Shown: positions 19,790 through 30,112, counted from the stretch's first letter. The stretch is DNA of 64,000 nt from Branchiostoma floridae (GCF_000003815.2 NC_049993.1:17564842-17628841); one strand, 5' to 3'. Made by a program: numbers and translations. Notes: generated by a model from the sequence alone, not told the origin.

Positions 19790-22651
19790 ATGGACTTGAA
19801 GACCAGCTCGGACTCACTGAATGTGGCTTCCTTTAACTGCCGCTCAGTCAAAAACTCCGCCTCAGCCGTCAAGGACCTGTGCCATATGTCAGACATTGTC
19901 CTTCTCCAGGAACACTGGCTCTTGCCGAACGATTTAAACTTTCTGTCTAGCTTGGATAAGGACTTTTTAACGTATGGCACTTCGGCTATAGATATAGGTA
20001 ACGGCCCTCTATATGGTCGCCCTTATGGTGGCGTCGCAGTCCTCTGGCGCAAGTCTCTCGGGATCACTGTGAGTATTGTGAGTGAGGACGATGATAGAAT
20101 CTTAGCTTTACGAATTACCAATGATGCAAACTGTGAACTTCTCTTGATTTGTGTGTACTTACCTGTAGAATCCACGAATAACATAGATATCTTCCTTGAT
20201 AAGCTAGGTAAAATTGAATCCGTAACACAGCAGTCCGGCATAAGCAATGTCTGTATAATGGGCGATTTCAATACGCGCCCGGATGGTGTATTTGCGCCAT
20301 TGTTGTATAACTTCTGTGATGACTGTAACCTTCATGTGAGCGACGTTGACCAACTTCCTAGGGACACATTTACTTACCTTAGTGAAGCTCACGGGTCAAC
20401 GTCGTGGCTCGACCATTGCGTATGCTCCGACTCCATGTGCGATAGTATTTCAGAAATGTGCGTGTTGTATGATTTTGTATCTTCCGACCATTTTCCCTTG
20501 TGGGTCTCCTTTGACTGGTCATCAACTCCTGTGTTTACAAACACAGCTGGCGACGGGATTCCTCCCCCTAACAGAATCAACTGGGAGCGCGCATCCCCCT
20601 CTGACTTGGCACGGTATTACTCTCGGGCTGATGCCCTTCTTGCAGAAGTCGATCTGCCAATTAATGTTATTTTATGTAAAAATCCAAATTGTAAGAGCAT
20701 CGACCACCGAACTTCTCTTGATACCGCTATTTGTGCTACGGTCGGAGCTCTTAAAAGTGCAGCTACGACCTCTTTCCCGCCGAGGAAATGTGCCACTCCC
20801 AACGCGATTCCTGGTTGGAATGCCGCCGTCAAAGAGCACCATAATGCAGCTCGAGACGCATTCCTTCTTTGGCGAGAACTCGGGCGCCCGAGGCATGGGG
20901 CCATTTGGGACTTAATGAGAAGAACGCGGGCGAAATTTAAATTAGCCCTTAGAGAGTGCCGACGCACGGAAGCCCAACACAGGGCAGATGCGCTCGCCTC
21001 TAGTTTACGTAAGGGGGGACAGGCAGGCTTTTGGTCAGCCTTACGGTCCCAAAATGGCACCAGGTCGAACCTGCCTTGTAACATTGATGGTCACAGTGGC
21101 CCGTCCGATATTGCCAGTATGTGGAGGCAACATTACGACTCACTACTGAACTCTGTTGGTTCCAATGACCGTAAGTCATCTGTAGATGACACAATTAACG
21201 CTGATGTCAGCTACGATCCTGGTATGTCAGCACCTGTATCTGAAGTAGGCGCAGCAATTAATAGGCTAGCCAATGGGAAGTCGTGCGATGCTGATGGATT
21301 ATCAGCTGAGCACTTAAAGTACGCGGGACCTCGGCTTACTGTTTTGTTGTCACTTTTGTTCTCGGCCATGCTAGTGCACAGTCATGTTTCCTCTACTCTA
21401 CTTAAGGTCATCCTTATCCCGATAATTAAGAAACAAAACCTCAACCCCTCTCTTAAGAATAACTACCGCCCCATTGCTATTTCTAGCCCAATCTTCAAGC
21501 TATTCGAATCGCTTCTTCTCAACCGACTGGAGAAGCATCTGACTTCCCCAGCGAACCAATTTGGCTTTAAAAAGCACCATGGTACAGACATGTGCATTTT
21601 TGCCCTCAAAGAGATCATCTCCTATTTTAAAAGCCGAGGTTCTCCCGTCTTCGTTTGTTTTCTTGATGCCGCCAAGGCTTTTGACAAGGTTAATCACTAT
21701 GTATTGTTTCAGAAATTGATAGACAAAAACGTACCTGTATACTTAGTGCGTATCATTGTATATTGGTTTAAGATGATAGTCCTCACTGTGCGCTGGGGAA
21801 CTACCGTCTCAGACAGCTTCAGCCTCGGTAACGGTGTCCCCCAGGGCAGCTTACTGTCTCCGTTATTGTTTAATACGTATGTTGCAGACCTAACTGCGAG
21901 GCTTAATTCCGCCAATGTCGGCTGCTTCCTCGGTAAGGTCTGCGTAAATCATTTATTGTATGCCGACGACATCTGCTTGATTTGCCCCTCTGTAAAGGCC
22001 TTACAGAAATTGATCAATATTTGCGAGTCCTTCGGTCTCGCAAATGACATGACATTTTGTGATAGGAAAACGAGTTGTATGTATTTCCCCTGCAAGCGTA
22101 TCCGCTTACAGGGGACGCCTCCCTCGGTTACGCTCAACAGCAGACCTTTACCGTATGTCCAATCAACCACATATCTTGGCTACCAAATTACTTCTGATCT
22201 GTCCGACGATGACTCCATTCGCAAACAAACTCGCTATCTGTACACCAAAGCCAACACCCTATCCCGAACATTCGGTAACTGTTCTGCTGAGACAAAGCGA
22301 GTCCTGTTCATGTCACATTGTTGTTCCCTGTACTGTGTACAGGTGTGGTCTAATCATAGCGCCGCCGCGCTCCAGAGAGTCAAAGTTGCATTCCACGACG
22401 CCCTTAAAATCATGACGTCGCAACCTAGATCCACCAGCAACAGCTGGCTGTTTGCACTGTTGCGCTTAGACACCTTCGACGCCAGGAGGCGTAAGCTGAC
22501 GCATTCATTTGCGACTCGCCTCCTGGCGTCCGAGAACGATATTGTAAGAGCGCTTTCATGCTCTGATGCTGTCTCCACAAGCACTTTCTGGAGTAACTAC
22601 TGTAAGGTCGTGCACAGACCACGTGCACGACGAGACGCAATGACAATGTGA
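19790..22651 (+). CDS. Retrotransposon ORF2: APE-type endonuclease and reverse transcriptase
   Basis: 953 aa, uninterrupted. The endonuclease covers residues ~10-240 with its expected motifs: SFNCRS (Asn16), QEHW (Glu41), GDFN (158-161) and SDHFPL (232-237). The reverse transcriptase spans roughly 480-760: YRPIAISS, FLDAAKAFDKV (~624-634), NGVPQGSLLSPLLFN, and the catalytic YADD at 724-727. A C-terminal region follows to residue 953. No RNase H or CCHC motif is evident. The expected activity is target-primed reverse transcription: nicking of target DNA, then copying of element RNA in the nucleus. The start ATG sits in ACCATGG, two bases after the ORF1 stop, suggesting termination-reinitiation. 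All catalytic residues that I can check are present, so the copy may encode active enzyme. Many apparent ORFs on both strands here are shadows of this frame. Confidence 0.95.
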   Translation: MDLKTSSDSLNVASFNCRSVKNSASAVKDLCHMSDIVLLQEHWLLPNDLNFLSSLDKDFLTYGTSAIDIGNGPLYGRPYGGVAVLWRKSLGITVSIVSEDDDRILALRITNDANCELLLICVYLPVESTNNIDIFLDKLGKIESVTQQSGISNVCIMGDFNTRPDGVFAPLLYNFCDDCNLHVSDVDQLPRDTFTYLSEAHGSTSWLDHCVCSDSMCDSISEMCVLYDFVSSDHFPLWVSFDWSSTPVFTNTAGDGIPPPNRINWERASPSDLARYYSRADALLAEVDLPINVILCKNPNCKSIDHRTSLDTAICATVGALKSAATTSFPPRKCATPNAIPGWNAAVKEHHNAARDAFLLWRELGRPRHGAIWDLMRRTRAKFKLALRECRRTEAQHRADALASSLRKGGQAGFWSALRSQNGTRSNLPCNIDGHSGPSDIASMWRQHYDSLLNSVGSNDRKSSVDDTINADVSYDPGMSAPVSEVGAAINRLANGKSCDADGLSAEHLKYAGPRLTVLLSLLFSAMLVHSHVSSTLLKVILIPIIKKQNLNPSLKNNYRPIAISSPIFKLFESLLLNRLEKHLTSPANQFGFKKHHGTDMCIFALKEIISYFKSRGSPVFVCFLDAAKAFDKVNHYVLFQKLIDKNVPVYLVRIIVYWFKMIVLTVRWGTTVSDSFSLGNGVPQGSLLSPLLFNTYVADLTARLNSANVGCFLGKVCVNHLLYADDICLICPSVKALQKLINICESFGLANDMTFCDRKTSCMYFPCKRIRLQGTPPSVTLNSRPLPYVQSTTYLGYQITSDLSDDDSIRKQTRYLYTKANTLSRTFGNCSAETKRVLFMSHCCSLYCVQVWSNHSAAALQRVKVAFHDALKIMTSQPRSTSNSWLFALLRLDTFDARRRKLTHSFATRLLASENDIVRALSCSDAVSTSTFWSNYCKVVHRPRARRDAMTM

Positions 22652-22785
22652 GTCCTGTATTTTTGATTTTAAACAGTAGATTATTGTTCTTTCTTTTAAA
22701 TGTACTGTCAATTGTCCGTCCATATGGGCCATAGTGCCTGATAATAAACAGAACTGTTATGACACCATATACACCTCGGGGCGGG

Positions 22786-23680
22786 TCATTAACCCTTAAG
22801 TGAATTTTCCAAAAGAGAGCTGCATGTGTAAAGGCAGTCTGTTCTACAGTTATCCTGGCAGCCTGTCCCTTTATACTAATGCCACATGATTACATGACAA
22901 GCCTGACGTTATATAGATCTTGACTTTATAGAGTGGGATTGGTTTCACAAATAGCTTTCTGCCTTGAACCATGTGTCTGTCCATGTAAAACAATTCTGTG
23001 CATCAATTCTGTGCAGTCACGACTGGTTGAAAGAGTAGTTTGCTTCTAATTAACAAGATTTCCAACCTAAACAAGCAAAGGTGAAAACTTCGGAACATCT
23101 AATGATAGTGAAGTCTTAACTTAAGTTAGCTATTAACTTCTGCAGCCCATATGCTTTTGATCATGGAGCTTATAATCCTCAATGTAGATAACGTGGCGCT
23201 AGCGTAAATAGTGTCGCTGATTTACCGCCGTCTGTACGTTTATATAAAGGGGTCCACTGTGTAAAACGAGAAATATTTCTGTGACACGAATCTTGACTAC
23301 ATTGACCTTCATAATTAGCTGATCATAATCTCTGTTGCTATTTAAGACAAACATGCTTGAAACGTACCTTACTTCATCAGTCAGTGTTGAGCATGAATTT
23401 CTGTCATTCCAGTCGTGTGATCTTCAAAAAGCGCGCGAAAATGACGACAAACTTGGACGAGTCTACTTTGACAACAGGGGTTTATTTTGGTTCAGTCCAA
23501 CCCAATATACATTTATTCAACTTGGTACTATACATTCCGTGTAATGTTGATTATTGAAGCATCAGATATCAATATAAACACCCGCATCTTTCCAAGTTGG
23601 TGCATGTCAGGTTTATCATTTGAACATCGTTCCTGTAACAATGGGGTTCTAGCGCTGCCAAACTGACCACTCCAACAGCT
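22786..23680. other. Interior of the TTAA element, no gene recognised
   Basis: Short ORFs only. No transposase, RNA gene or repeat is recognised. Confidence 0.45.
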
Positions 23681-23810
23681 CTTGAGCTTTTGGTGTTGTG
23701 GTTAGCACGTTGGATTTGTGATCCGGCTGCCCGAGTTCGGCGCAGGTTCGAATCCCGGGAGTCGGGATGTTGTTTATTTCTGTTCTTACTCGCCCCTCTG
23801 AATTTCTACA
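23681..23810 (+). repeat. tRNA-like (SINE-type) repeat, copy 1
   Basis: Contains an A-box-like TGGTTAGCACGTTGG at 23699-23713 and a B-box GGTTCGAATCC at 23745-23755, spaced as in an RNA polymerase III promoter. The sequence between can form tRNA-like arms, but the acceptor stem does not close. The 3' part (ATTTCTGTTCTTACTCGCCC) is shared with copy 2. I call it a tRNA-derived repeat, not a functional tRNA gene. Confidence 0.65.
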
Positions 23811-23949
23811 ATGGTTCCCACGCCGGCCCTGTGAGTAACAGGCTAGTATGTGCCACACAGGGATGTCGATCTCGGAGATTCGAGGACGAATCTTGAAAAG
23901 AAAAGGGGGAGTAGTGTAACAGTGGTGTTCAAGGACTGCTAAACCGAAG

Positions 23950-24091
23950 ACGCCTAATGGCTTAAGCCTTTTGGCCGAACGGTTTGCACGTTCGATTTGT
24001 GATCCGGCTGCCCGGGTTCGGCGCGGGTTCGAATCCCGGGAGTCGGGGTGTTGTTTCTTTCTGTTCTTACTCGCCCCTCGTATTTCTACAT
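23950..24091 (+). repeat. tRNA-like (SINE-type) repeat, copy 2
   Basis: Same orientation, about 280 bp after copy 1. TGGCCGAACGGTTTGCACG replaces the A box, and GGTTCGAATCC (24026-24036) keeps the B box. GATTTGTGATCCGGCTGCCC and the TTCTGTTCTTACTCGCCCC tail are shared. The 160-codon - strand ORF covering both copies is their antisense shadow. Confidence 0.65.
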
Positions 24092-24270
24092 TCCTATGAG
24101 AAATGAAAAGTCCCAGCATCGTAAAATTCACTGAAACAGGAACATATAAACAGACTGCATTGTGACTCTATGGCAAGCCAAGCCCACCTACAGTAACATT
24201 ACAGCAGATAATACGTCTTTGGTTGATGTGCTCTTGCTGAACATCCGATGACATGTTGAAGAAAAAAAAT

Positions 24271-24754
24271 GGTAACGTAAATTATATGGTAACGTAAATT
24301 ATATTTATGCTTTTAATGATAAATAAAATTTTAACAAACAGCTCTGGAAAGATTAACTCTGCAGGCAATTACTTATCTGGGAGCATTCTTTCCTATGAGT
24401 ACAAAAGTAATGATCTTTCTATAATTCTAAGGGACTTATTATGGTAACGTAAATTATATCAAAAAAGTGACAAACGGCCTGAGATTGGCGGTTATAGTCA
24501 TGTTTCCAACATTCGTGTTTTATGTGTTCTGTCATTTGTTTATTACGCAACACCACTGTTTAGCAGATAAAACAGTGAAAACATTATCGGAAAATGTCTT
24601 TTCGTAAGCGAATTACACCCAACAGAAGTTCGGTAACGTAAATTATACAAAAGTTGGCGACAAGAATAAAACGGCATCTGACGTAAAAAGGTCGTCTGCT
24701 GGACAAGTTCATCAATACGTGACAAGCCGGCCTAAGTGGTTGATGTAAATTATG
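24271..24754 (+). repeat. Clustered 14-bp motif near the right end of the TTAA element
   Basis: GGTAACGTAAATTA occurs exactly at 24271, 24288, 24443 and 24632. A degenerate form (GGTTGATGTAAATTA) lies at 24738. A fifth exact copy is at 18125, near the left end. Subterminal repeats of this kind often bind the transposase; that role is inference. Confidence 0.75.
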
Positions 24755-25005
24755 ACTGAAAATTTAAAGAACTAACGTCTTTTCATTATCAGAATGCCAC
24801 GATATTCACCTTTATAGCATTTCCGACACGTGTTTTTAGCGTGTTTCTAAGCAAAACCTTACCCGGGACGACCAAAAGGCAACTAACAATGGTAGGAAAA
24901 CATTGCTTAGCATATTACTATCATGTACTTGTAACGGAAAAGGGCAAAATACGTAGTCATTGTGTCTTTAAAGAAAACTGTGGCCCGCTGCTTATGTGCG
25001 ACAGC

Positions 25006-25033
25006 AATTTGCCCCTTTAACGAGGAATGGGCG
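25006..25033 (-). repeat. Right terminal inverted repeat of the TTAA element
   Basis: AATTTGCCCCTTTAACGAGG then AATGGGCG, followed by TTAA. The outer 12 bp are the exact complement of the left end. Confidence 0.8.
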
Positions 25034-25822
25034 TTAAGGTAATGGTCGTTCATGCAAGTTATGGGGTGTCTTTTAGTTTTAGTCATCAAGTCAAGCCAAG
25101 AGCTGTGTTAGAGTTTGCATGTTTTAGTGATGGTCACAGATTGTAAAGAAAGGAAGGCTTCAACAGAAACCCTTTTACAAAATTGCGAATTACAAGCCGA
25201 TAAAGGGCCGATTCTACGCACTTCAGAACTCAACACGGCTTCAAAGTTTTACGTTTGAGCATTATGGTCGTTAATGCACGTTATTGAGTGTCTTGTAGTT
25301 TTAGTTATTAAGTCAAGCCAAGAACTGTGTTAGAGTTTTAGTGATGGTCACAGATTGTAAAGAAAGGAAGGCTTCAACAGAAACCCTTTTACAAAATTGC
25401 GAATTACAAGCCGATAGAGGGCCGATTCTACGCACTGCAGAATTCAACACGGCTTCAAAGTTTTACATTATGGTCGTTAATGCACGTTGAGTGTCTTGTA
25501 GTTTTAGTTATTAAGTCAGGCCAAGAACTGTGTTAGAGTTTTACTGTGATGGTCACAGATTGTAAAGAAAGGAAGGCTTCAACAGAAACCTTTTACTAAA
25601 CTGAGAATTACAAGCCGATAAAGGGCCGATTCTACGCACTTCAGAACTCAACATGACTTCAAAGTTTTACGTTGGAGGGTTATGATCATTCAGGCGTGTT
25701 ATTGGGTGTCTTGTAGTGTTAGTTTTAAGTCGAAACAAGATCTGCACTGATTTGTGTAGGTTTAAGCCGATAAGAGACTGCAAAAAAGATAGATTTGAAT
25801 AGAAACTTTTAATTTAAAACTT
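25034..25822. repeat. Tandem array, ~210-bp unit, right block
   Basis: Continues the array of 16843-17576. TTGTAAAGAAAGGAAGGCTT begins near 25140, 25355 and 25558, with GATTCTACGCACT and ACACGGCTTCAAAGTTTTAC in each unit. Copies within this block are more alike than copies across the element. Confidence 0.88.
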
Positions 25823-25834
25823 GAAAGTTCATCT

Positions 25835-26515
25835 GTGATGGTAGAAGCCATTTTTGAACTGATTGAAAAACTGTTATTCAATTGTATGGTCCTTCCCAAA
25901 TTGGACTACTGCGATGTTGTGTGGGGTAACTGTGGAAAATGCCTTTCAGATAAGCTACAAAAGCTGCACAACCGGGCTGCTAGAATTGTACTTGGTCTTT
26001 CATATGTGCCTCACATCGGTAGTAATGAACTTTCTAGTCTACACTGGAAAACTCTGGAAACTAGAAGAAATGAACACCTGTTGCATACAGTTTACAAGTC
26101 TGTTAACCACCTACTACCAGAATATCTCAATGTATTCCATATGGTATCTGAGACTCACAGTTACCCTACTCGTCATAGATTAAGCCAATCAGTACAGCTC
26201 CCACAAATTCACTTGGAATGTGGAAGACGTAAGTTTAGCTACAGGGGCGTTTGTCAGTGGAACCACCTTCCAATGACTTTAAAAACGGCTCCCAACATTG
26301 CAACATTCAAGCATATGATGAAACTGGGCTGACCTCTGACCTCATGACCGGACTGAAGTATGATTATGGAAAACGGTCTTTGTATATATTATTTGTATGT
26401 TATGTATGGTGCTGATGTGTCATGTATTATGTGTTATCCAGGGCCCCACTGTAAAGCAGTGCGATGCACTGAGCTGGGCTACCCTGGCTAAAGAAAACAG
26501 AATAAAAAAAAAAAT
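25835..26515 (+). pseudogene. 5'-truncated non-LTR retrotransposon: RT C-terminus and 3' tail
   Basis: An open frame to the stop at 26330-26332 encodes only the region after the RT active site: VLPKLDYCDVVWGN, KLQKLHNRAARIVLG, LETRRNEHLL, VYKSVNHLLPEYL, YPTRHRLS, and the end WNHLPMTLKTAPNIATFKHM. This is the standard C-terminal region of CR1/L2/Jockey-type ORF2, about 160 aa. No YADD or endonuclease is present, so it is a dead 5' truncation, although its frame is intact and it may be recent. The 3' UTR carries small hairpins (CAGTGCGATGCACTG), GAGCTGGGCTACCCTGG and an A-run. It interrupts the tandem array, which resumes at 26655. Confidence 0.88.
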
Positions 26516-26523
26516 TGAAGTGT

Positions 26524-26632
26524 AATATCCAACACAAAAATTGGACTCACCCAATTGTATGAGTTTTCAAGCAATCCTCGATTCCCAAAGAGGTCAAAAA
26601 TCTGGGTGTGTCCAATTTTTGTGTTGGATATT
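26524..26632. mobile_element. Small MITE with 30-bp inverted ends
   Basis: 26524-26553 (AATATCCAACACAAAAATTG, GACTCACCCA) is matched in inverted form by 26603-26632 with one mismatch. The 109-bp element sits directly behind the retrotransposon A-run. A half-copy of the same terminus is at 33700-33727. No target duplication could be assigned. Confidence 0.8.
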
Positions 26633-26654
26633 TCATTTCAAATAGTTCAAGTTG

Positions 26655-26810
26655 AACAGAAATTATTCACTAAACTGTGGATGACGAGCCGATAATAAAC
26701 GGCCAATTCTACACACTGAGAATCTCGATGTGGCTTCAGATTTTGAGGGTACGATCATTCAGGCGTGATATTAGTTGTCTTGTGGTTTTTCCACCGATGA
26801 TGTAACGTTA
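26655..26810. repeat. Tandem array, last partial unit
   Basis: AACAGAAATTATTCACTAAAC, GCCGATAATAAACGGCCAAT, TCTACACACTGAGAATCTCG and GATCATTCAGGCGTGATATT match the unit of the arrays at 16843 and 25034. Confidence 0.75.
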
Positions 26811-27045
26811 ACAGGGTGTGACTTGCGCATAGGTGATTAGAATCAACCAAAGATGGTATCAAGTCTAGGATTCTGTGCTTTAATCATATACGTCAGGTAG
26901 TCTAGTTCTAGTTCTAGTCCATAGTCAGCAAACTTCCTGGTAGGAATATCACGCAGACGGAGGAGGCGCAGCGTCCGGACCACGCGTGAGATGACAGCAA
27001 CTTGCTCTTGAATGTGTATAGTGAGGGGCTGTCGACAATGTGGGC

Positions 27046-27190
27046 GGAGTTAGGTGTGACGGGTCGTTCTGTGTAGTATAACCAGCTGCTGCCGCGCCGC
27101 GTGCCTGCGAGGCTGGTGTGTTACGCCGAAGGGCATCATACCGGCCGGCTATATACTAGAATACAGATACAATACAGATACAGATACAGA
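27046..27190 (+). mobile_element. 3' tail of the GATACA-ended retroelement family
   Basis: GGTGTGACGGGTCGTTCTG, CCAGCTGCTGCCGCGCCGCG, TGCCTGCGAGGCTGGTGTGT, then ACAGATACAATACAGATACA. Same family as 8788-9064 and 63112-63355. No coding part precedes it. Confidence 0.75.
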
Positions 27191-29540
27191 GAGGCTGTTT
27201 CACTGGGGAATTGTCATGGCGTAAAAGGCATACTTTACAGTATCACACCTCGATCGTAGAGTCTTGTACTTATGCGAGTAGTTGGCACGGGTACTCATGT
27301 GTGCTTGCACGAGGCGGCATGCAGACGTAATAGCCACCAGACCGTTGGTTATCTTGTATATCATTACTAGTCGTGCGTCCTGGCGTCGCGACTGGAGTGA
27401 CGGTATAAAATCTGAGGCAGGAAGATCGTCACAAAATTTAGGATATCATTGTTATTCGGTATTTACTCTATGCAGCATATGCTGTCAATCTGCGTGCGCT
27501 TCAAGATGGTAAAAGCTGCACGTAACCGTCACAATTATGCAAATTAGAAAACCGAAAGGACGCACTTCCTCCATCTCCTTGGGAGGCTTGATGCACTAGC
27601 AGAAATGATTTCAAGGTTGCTGCAAATGTGCTGACGACATTCCCGGAGACTGATGATGCAAATTGTTGACGCAAATTGAAACTAAGCAATTTGCGAGTAG
27701 CAATTTAAACTTCTGGAACTGTTATGAATGATGTGACGTTTAATGGCGGAAATAAGCATTGCATGACAATCCGTCGACTTGTGTGATGACTTGTTGATGC
27801 GTTTCTACTTCGTTTTCGTTCTATTGACAAACGTTTAAGGAGCATTACAAAGAAAAAAAAACACAAATGCACAAATGTCTTAAGACATCCTCTGCTCATA
27901 AGATAACAAGATACATTGGTAAGAACAAATGATTACATTCAAATCTCAAAACGAAATAAGAAACCAATCTAAATGACAAAATCGAATTAATCAACGCCGT
28001 AATACTTCATACACATTTTACCGACGTATTTATGTCATGATGTATAGCGGATTTTGTCTGTTTGCTTTATTTGATCAACACATAGACACTTTGTGTATTT
28101 ATCTATCATCTATCACTCTGAACAAGGTAGCAGTACAGAGGGAAGAGCCGAAGGCTGATCCCTCTGAACGTCCAGCTAAGAGGACTCACTCTAAATGCAT
28201 AGCAAATTGATTTCCTTTCGTTTTTTGCGGTCGTTCGCCTATTTAGGGAACGATTAGACCCAAGCCCTTCCGAGACCCGACTTTAGCGATCGATGTACCA
28301 CTTAAGCGCGCCGCTCTTCCGAAACGTTAGAACATCAACCACCGCTTATCACGGGCAATCATCGGCGATCAAAGACCTCCAGACGACTTATTCCCTATTT
28401 ATTAACAGCTAACAGGTCGATCTGCTTGGCCTGTCAGAAGTTCTAAGAGCCCATTAGATTCTTGACGTCAATACCCTTTCGGCTAAGAGGGCTTACAACC
28501 GCGTGTATCGACAACTTCTTCGCCTTGTAGGAGAAATTCTGCTTCAACAGCTGAAATAATTGTTTCATGGTGACGAAAGAAAACACAATTAAGCCATGCC
28601 CTTTTCGCATCACATCCGCGCTTGTTCTTCCCAACGTTCTAAGGACATATAAAAGTCTTCACGTGAGTACCTTTAGCTCTTGGATTACCAGCAGTGCAAA
28701 ACACTTCAAAGGTTCTTAGAAACTTGGCTCTTGATGATTGAAGAAACCAGGTCACCGCAAGCTTATTACATTTTTAAGTTAGCGCTTCCTTTCTAATCCA
28801 TCCATTTGATCTTGCAACTTGCAACTTTCTACGGATTATTAAGTCCTGGTTAAAAGTGCCTCGACCAACAATCTGGAAAACAGCATAATTATGAACTGCG
28901 TCAGTATTTTCCATATGCGTCAGTACTTAACATGTATGTCATCCTCAAAATTCACAGCGACAGTTAAGACAATCATTGTGACAGTTATGACAATCATTTC
29001 AAAATCATCGAAGAGAATACGGGCAAATTATACAGTCATCGTTTTATTTGACATCAAGCTCAATTTATTTGCTCTGAAAAACAAACTCCACGACGCAAGC
29101 ACTCCTTTAACCCCATAATAAGATGCTAATATGTACGTAGATAGATAGCTCTAATTAGTATTTTGTCCCCTAAAACTCACAGATTCACAGATAGCTCCAA
29201 TTAGTGGTTATTTCCTAAAACTCACAGAAATGTAAAACGAGCTTTAAATGTCGTAGAAAAGGTTCATCAGTCACGCATGAACAAGATTGTAGAATATCAT
29301 TCGAACTCTTGAAAACAACACGTAAAACGCGTACATTCAACCTGGCCTCAAATGACTTCCACAAAACATGCTTGTTTTCAATTCTCAGTTCGCACAGTGA
29401 CAGAAACCAATCCGAAACAAAATTATAGCAACCAGCAGGCTCATTTCCGGTTGTTATCTTCCCTTGCACGGTTGCTTGCAGTCCCTCTGCGTCACAGAAT
29501 ACCACTTCAAAGAACTTGTGCTTTGCTCCCTTGCGTCACT
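27191..29540. other. About 2.3 kb without a recognised gene
   Basis: ORFs are at most 96 codons and without motifs. A short tandem duplication (AGATAGCTCTAATTAGT / CAGATAGCTCCAATTAGT) lies at 29140-29225. A small perfect-looking stem, CAGAGGGA..TCCCTCTG, is at 28136-28167. The last few hundred bases may belong to the upstream region of the receptor gene. Confidence 0.45.
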
Positions 29541-30112
29541 AATCAAGTGCGAACTAGCGGGGGTCACAATTATACGCTGCCCTTGACTGTGGGGGTTCAT
29601 CTTTTTCCCAGGTTGTCTTTTGAAAATAATTCATCGAGCAAGATCAAAACACCGAATCAGCATCATCGCGGTCTTCTGAGATTGCAATAGAAAAACAGGT
29701 GCTGCAACTGGCCATGGAAGTCTTCTTTCAATCTAATCATGCTTGAACTGGCGGGGGTCATGATTATACACTAACATTGACTGTGTGGGTTCATCTTCCT
29801 CCCATCTTGTCTTTGGAAATAATTCATCGAGCAAGATCAAAACAACGCATCAACATCATCGCGGTCTTCTGAGATTGCAATAGAAAAACAGGTGCCGCAA
29901 CTGGCCATGGAAGTCTTCTTTCAATCTAATCAAGCTTGAACCAGCGGGGTTCACAATTATAGGCTGAACTTGACTGTGTGGTTTCATCTTCCCCTCAGGT
30001 TGCCTTTCAGAAATAATAAACCAAGCAAGATCAAAACAGCTGAACACCATCGTCGCCTTCTGGAGGGTTCAATAGAAAAAACAGCTGCTGCAACTGCAAG
30101 TCTTCTTTCAAC
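29541..30112 (+). promoter_or_regulatory. Triplicated ~193-bp block just upstream of receptor gene 1
   Basis: Three head-to-tail units begin at 29541, 29735 and 29928. Each has AGCGGGGGTCACAATTATA, GACTGTGTGGGTTCATCTTC, GAGCAAGATCAAAACA, CATCATCGCGGTCTTCTGAG, AATAGAAAAACAG and AAGTCTTCTTTCA. The third ends 28 bp before the ATG at 30140. The block must hold the 5' UTR and possibly the core promoter. Whether each unit can start transcription is unknown. Confidence 0.85.

Larger units (their letters stand above)
18800..22785 (+). mobile_element. Near-complete non-LTR retrotransposon (CR1/L2-like, Jockey superfamily)
   Basis: Order: a 5' region with hairpins, ORF1 (19026-19787), ORF2 with endonuclease and reverse transcriptase (19790-22651), then a ~130-bp 3' end with AATAAA (about 22742). 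Both ORFs are open over their whole length, so the copy is probably young. The exact outer borders and the target duplication could not be fixed by eye, so the limits given are approximate. The CR1/L2 placement rests on the APE-type endonuclease, the type of RT, the short 3' UTR and the ORF1 C-terminal domain. An assignment within the CR1/L2/Crack group needs a phylogeny. Confidence 0.85.
17577..25033. mobile_element. 7.46-kb TTAA-flanked DNA element with inverted ends, hosting a retrotransposon
   Basis: TTAA occurs immediately outside both ends (17573-17576 and 25034-25037). The ends are inverted repeats: CGCCCATTCCTC at the left and GAGGAATGGGCG at the right are exact, and the match extends imperfectly to 28 bp. 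Removing the element joins two halves of one tandem-repeat unit (see the blocks at 16843 and 25034), which supports a real insertion. TTAA duplication is the hallmark of piggyBac and Kolobok elements. I find no transposase ORF, so this copy looks non-autonomous. It contains a ~4-kb non-LTR retrotransposon, two tRNA-like repeats and a 14-bp motif repeated near its ends. A rearrangement other than transposition is possible but fits the TTAA and empty-site structure less well. Confidence 0.75.

Noticed and set aside
20346-20915. 189-codon + ORF, with several - strand ORFs of up to 155 codons
   Set aside because: They lie wholly inside ORF2 in other frames and have no motif of their own.
23699-23770. 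Functional tRNA gene
   Set aside because: A and B boxes are present but the acceptor stem does not pair and the anticodon loop is ambiguous. Two diverged copies suggest a repeat.
23649-24131. 160-codon - strand ORF with an internal repeat
   Set aside because: The repeat structure comes from the two tRNA-like repeats on the + strand. No protein motif.
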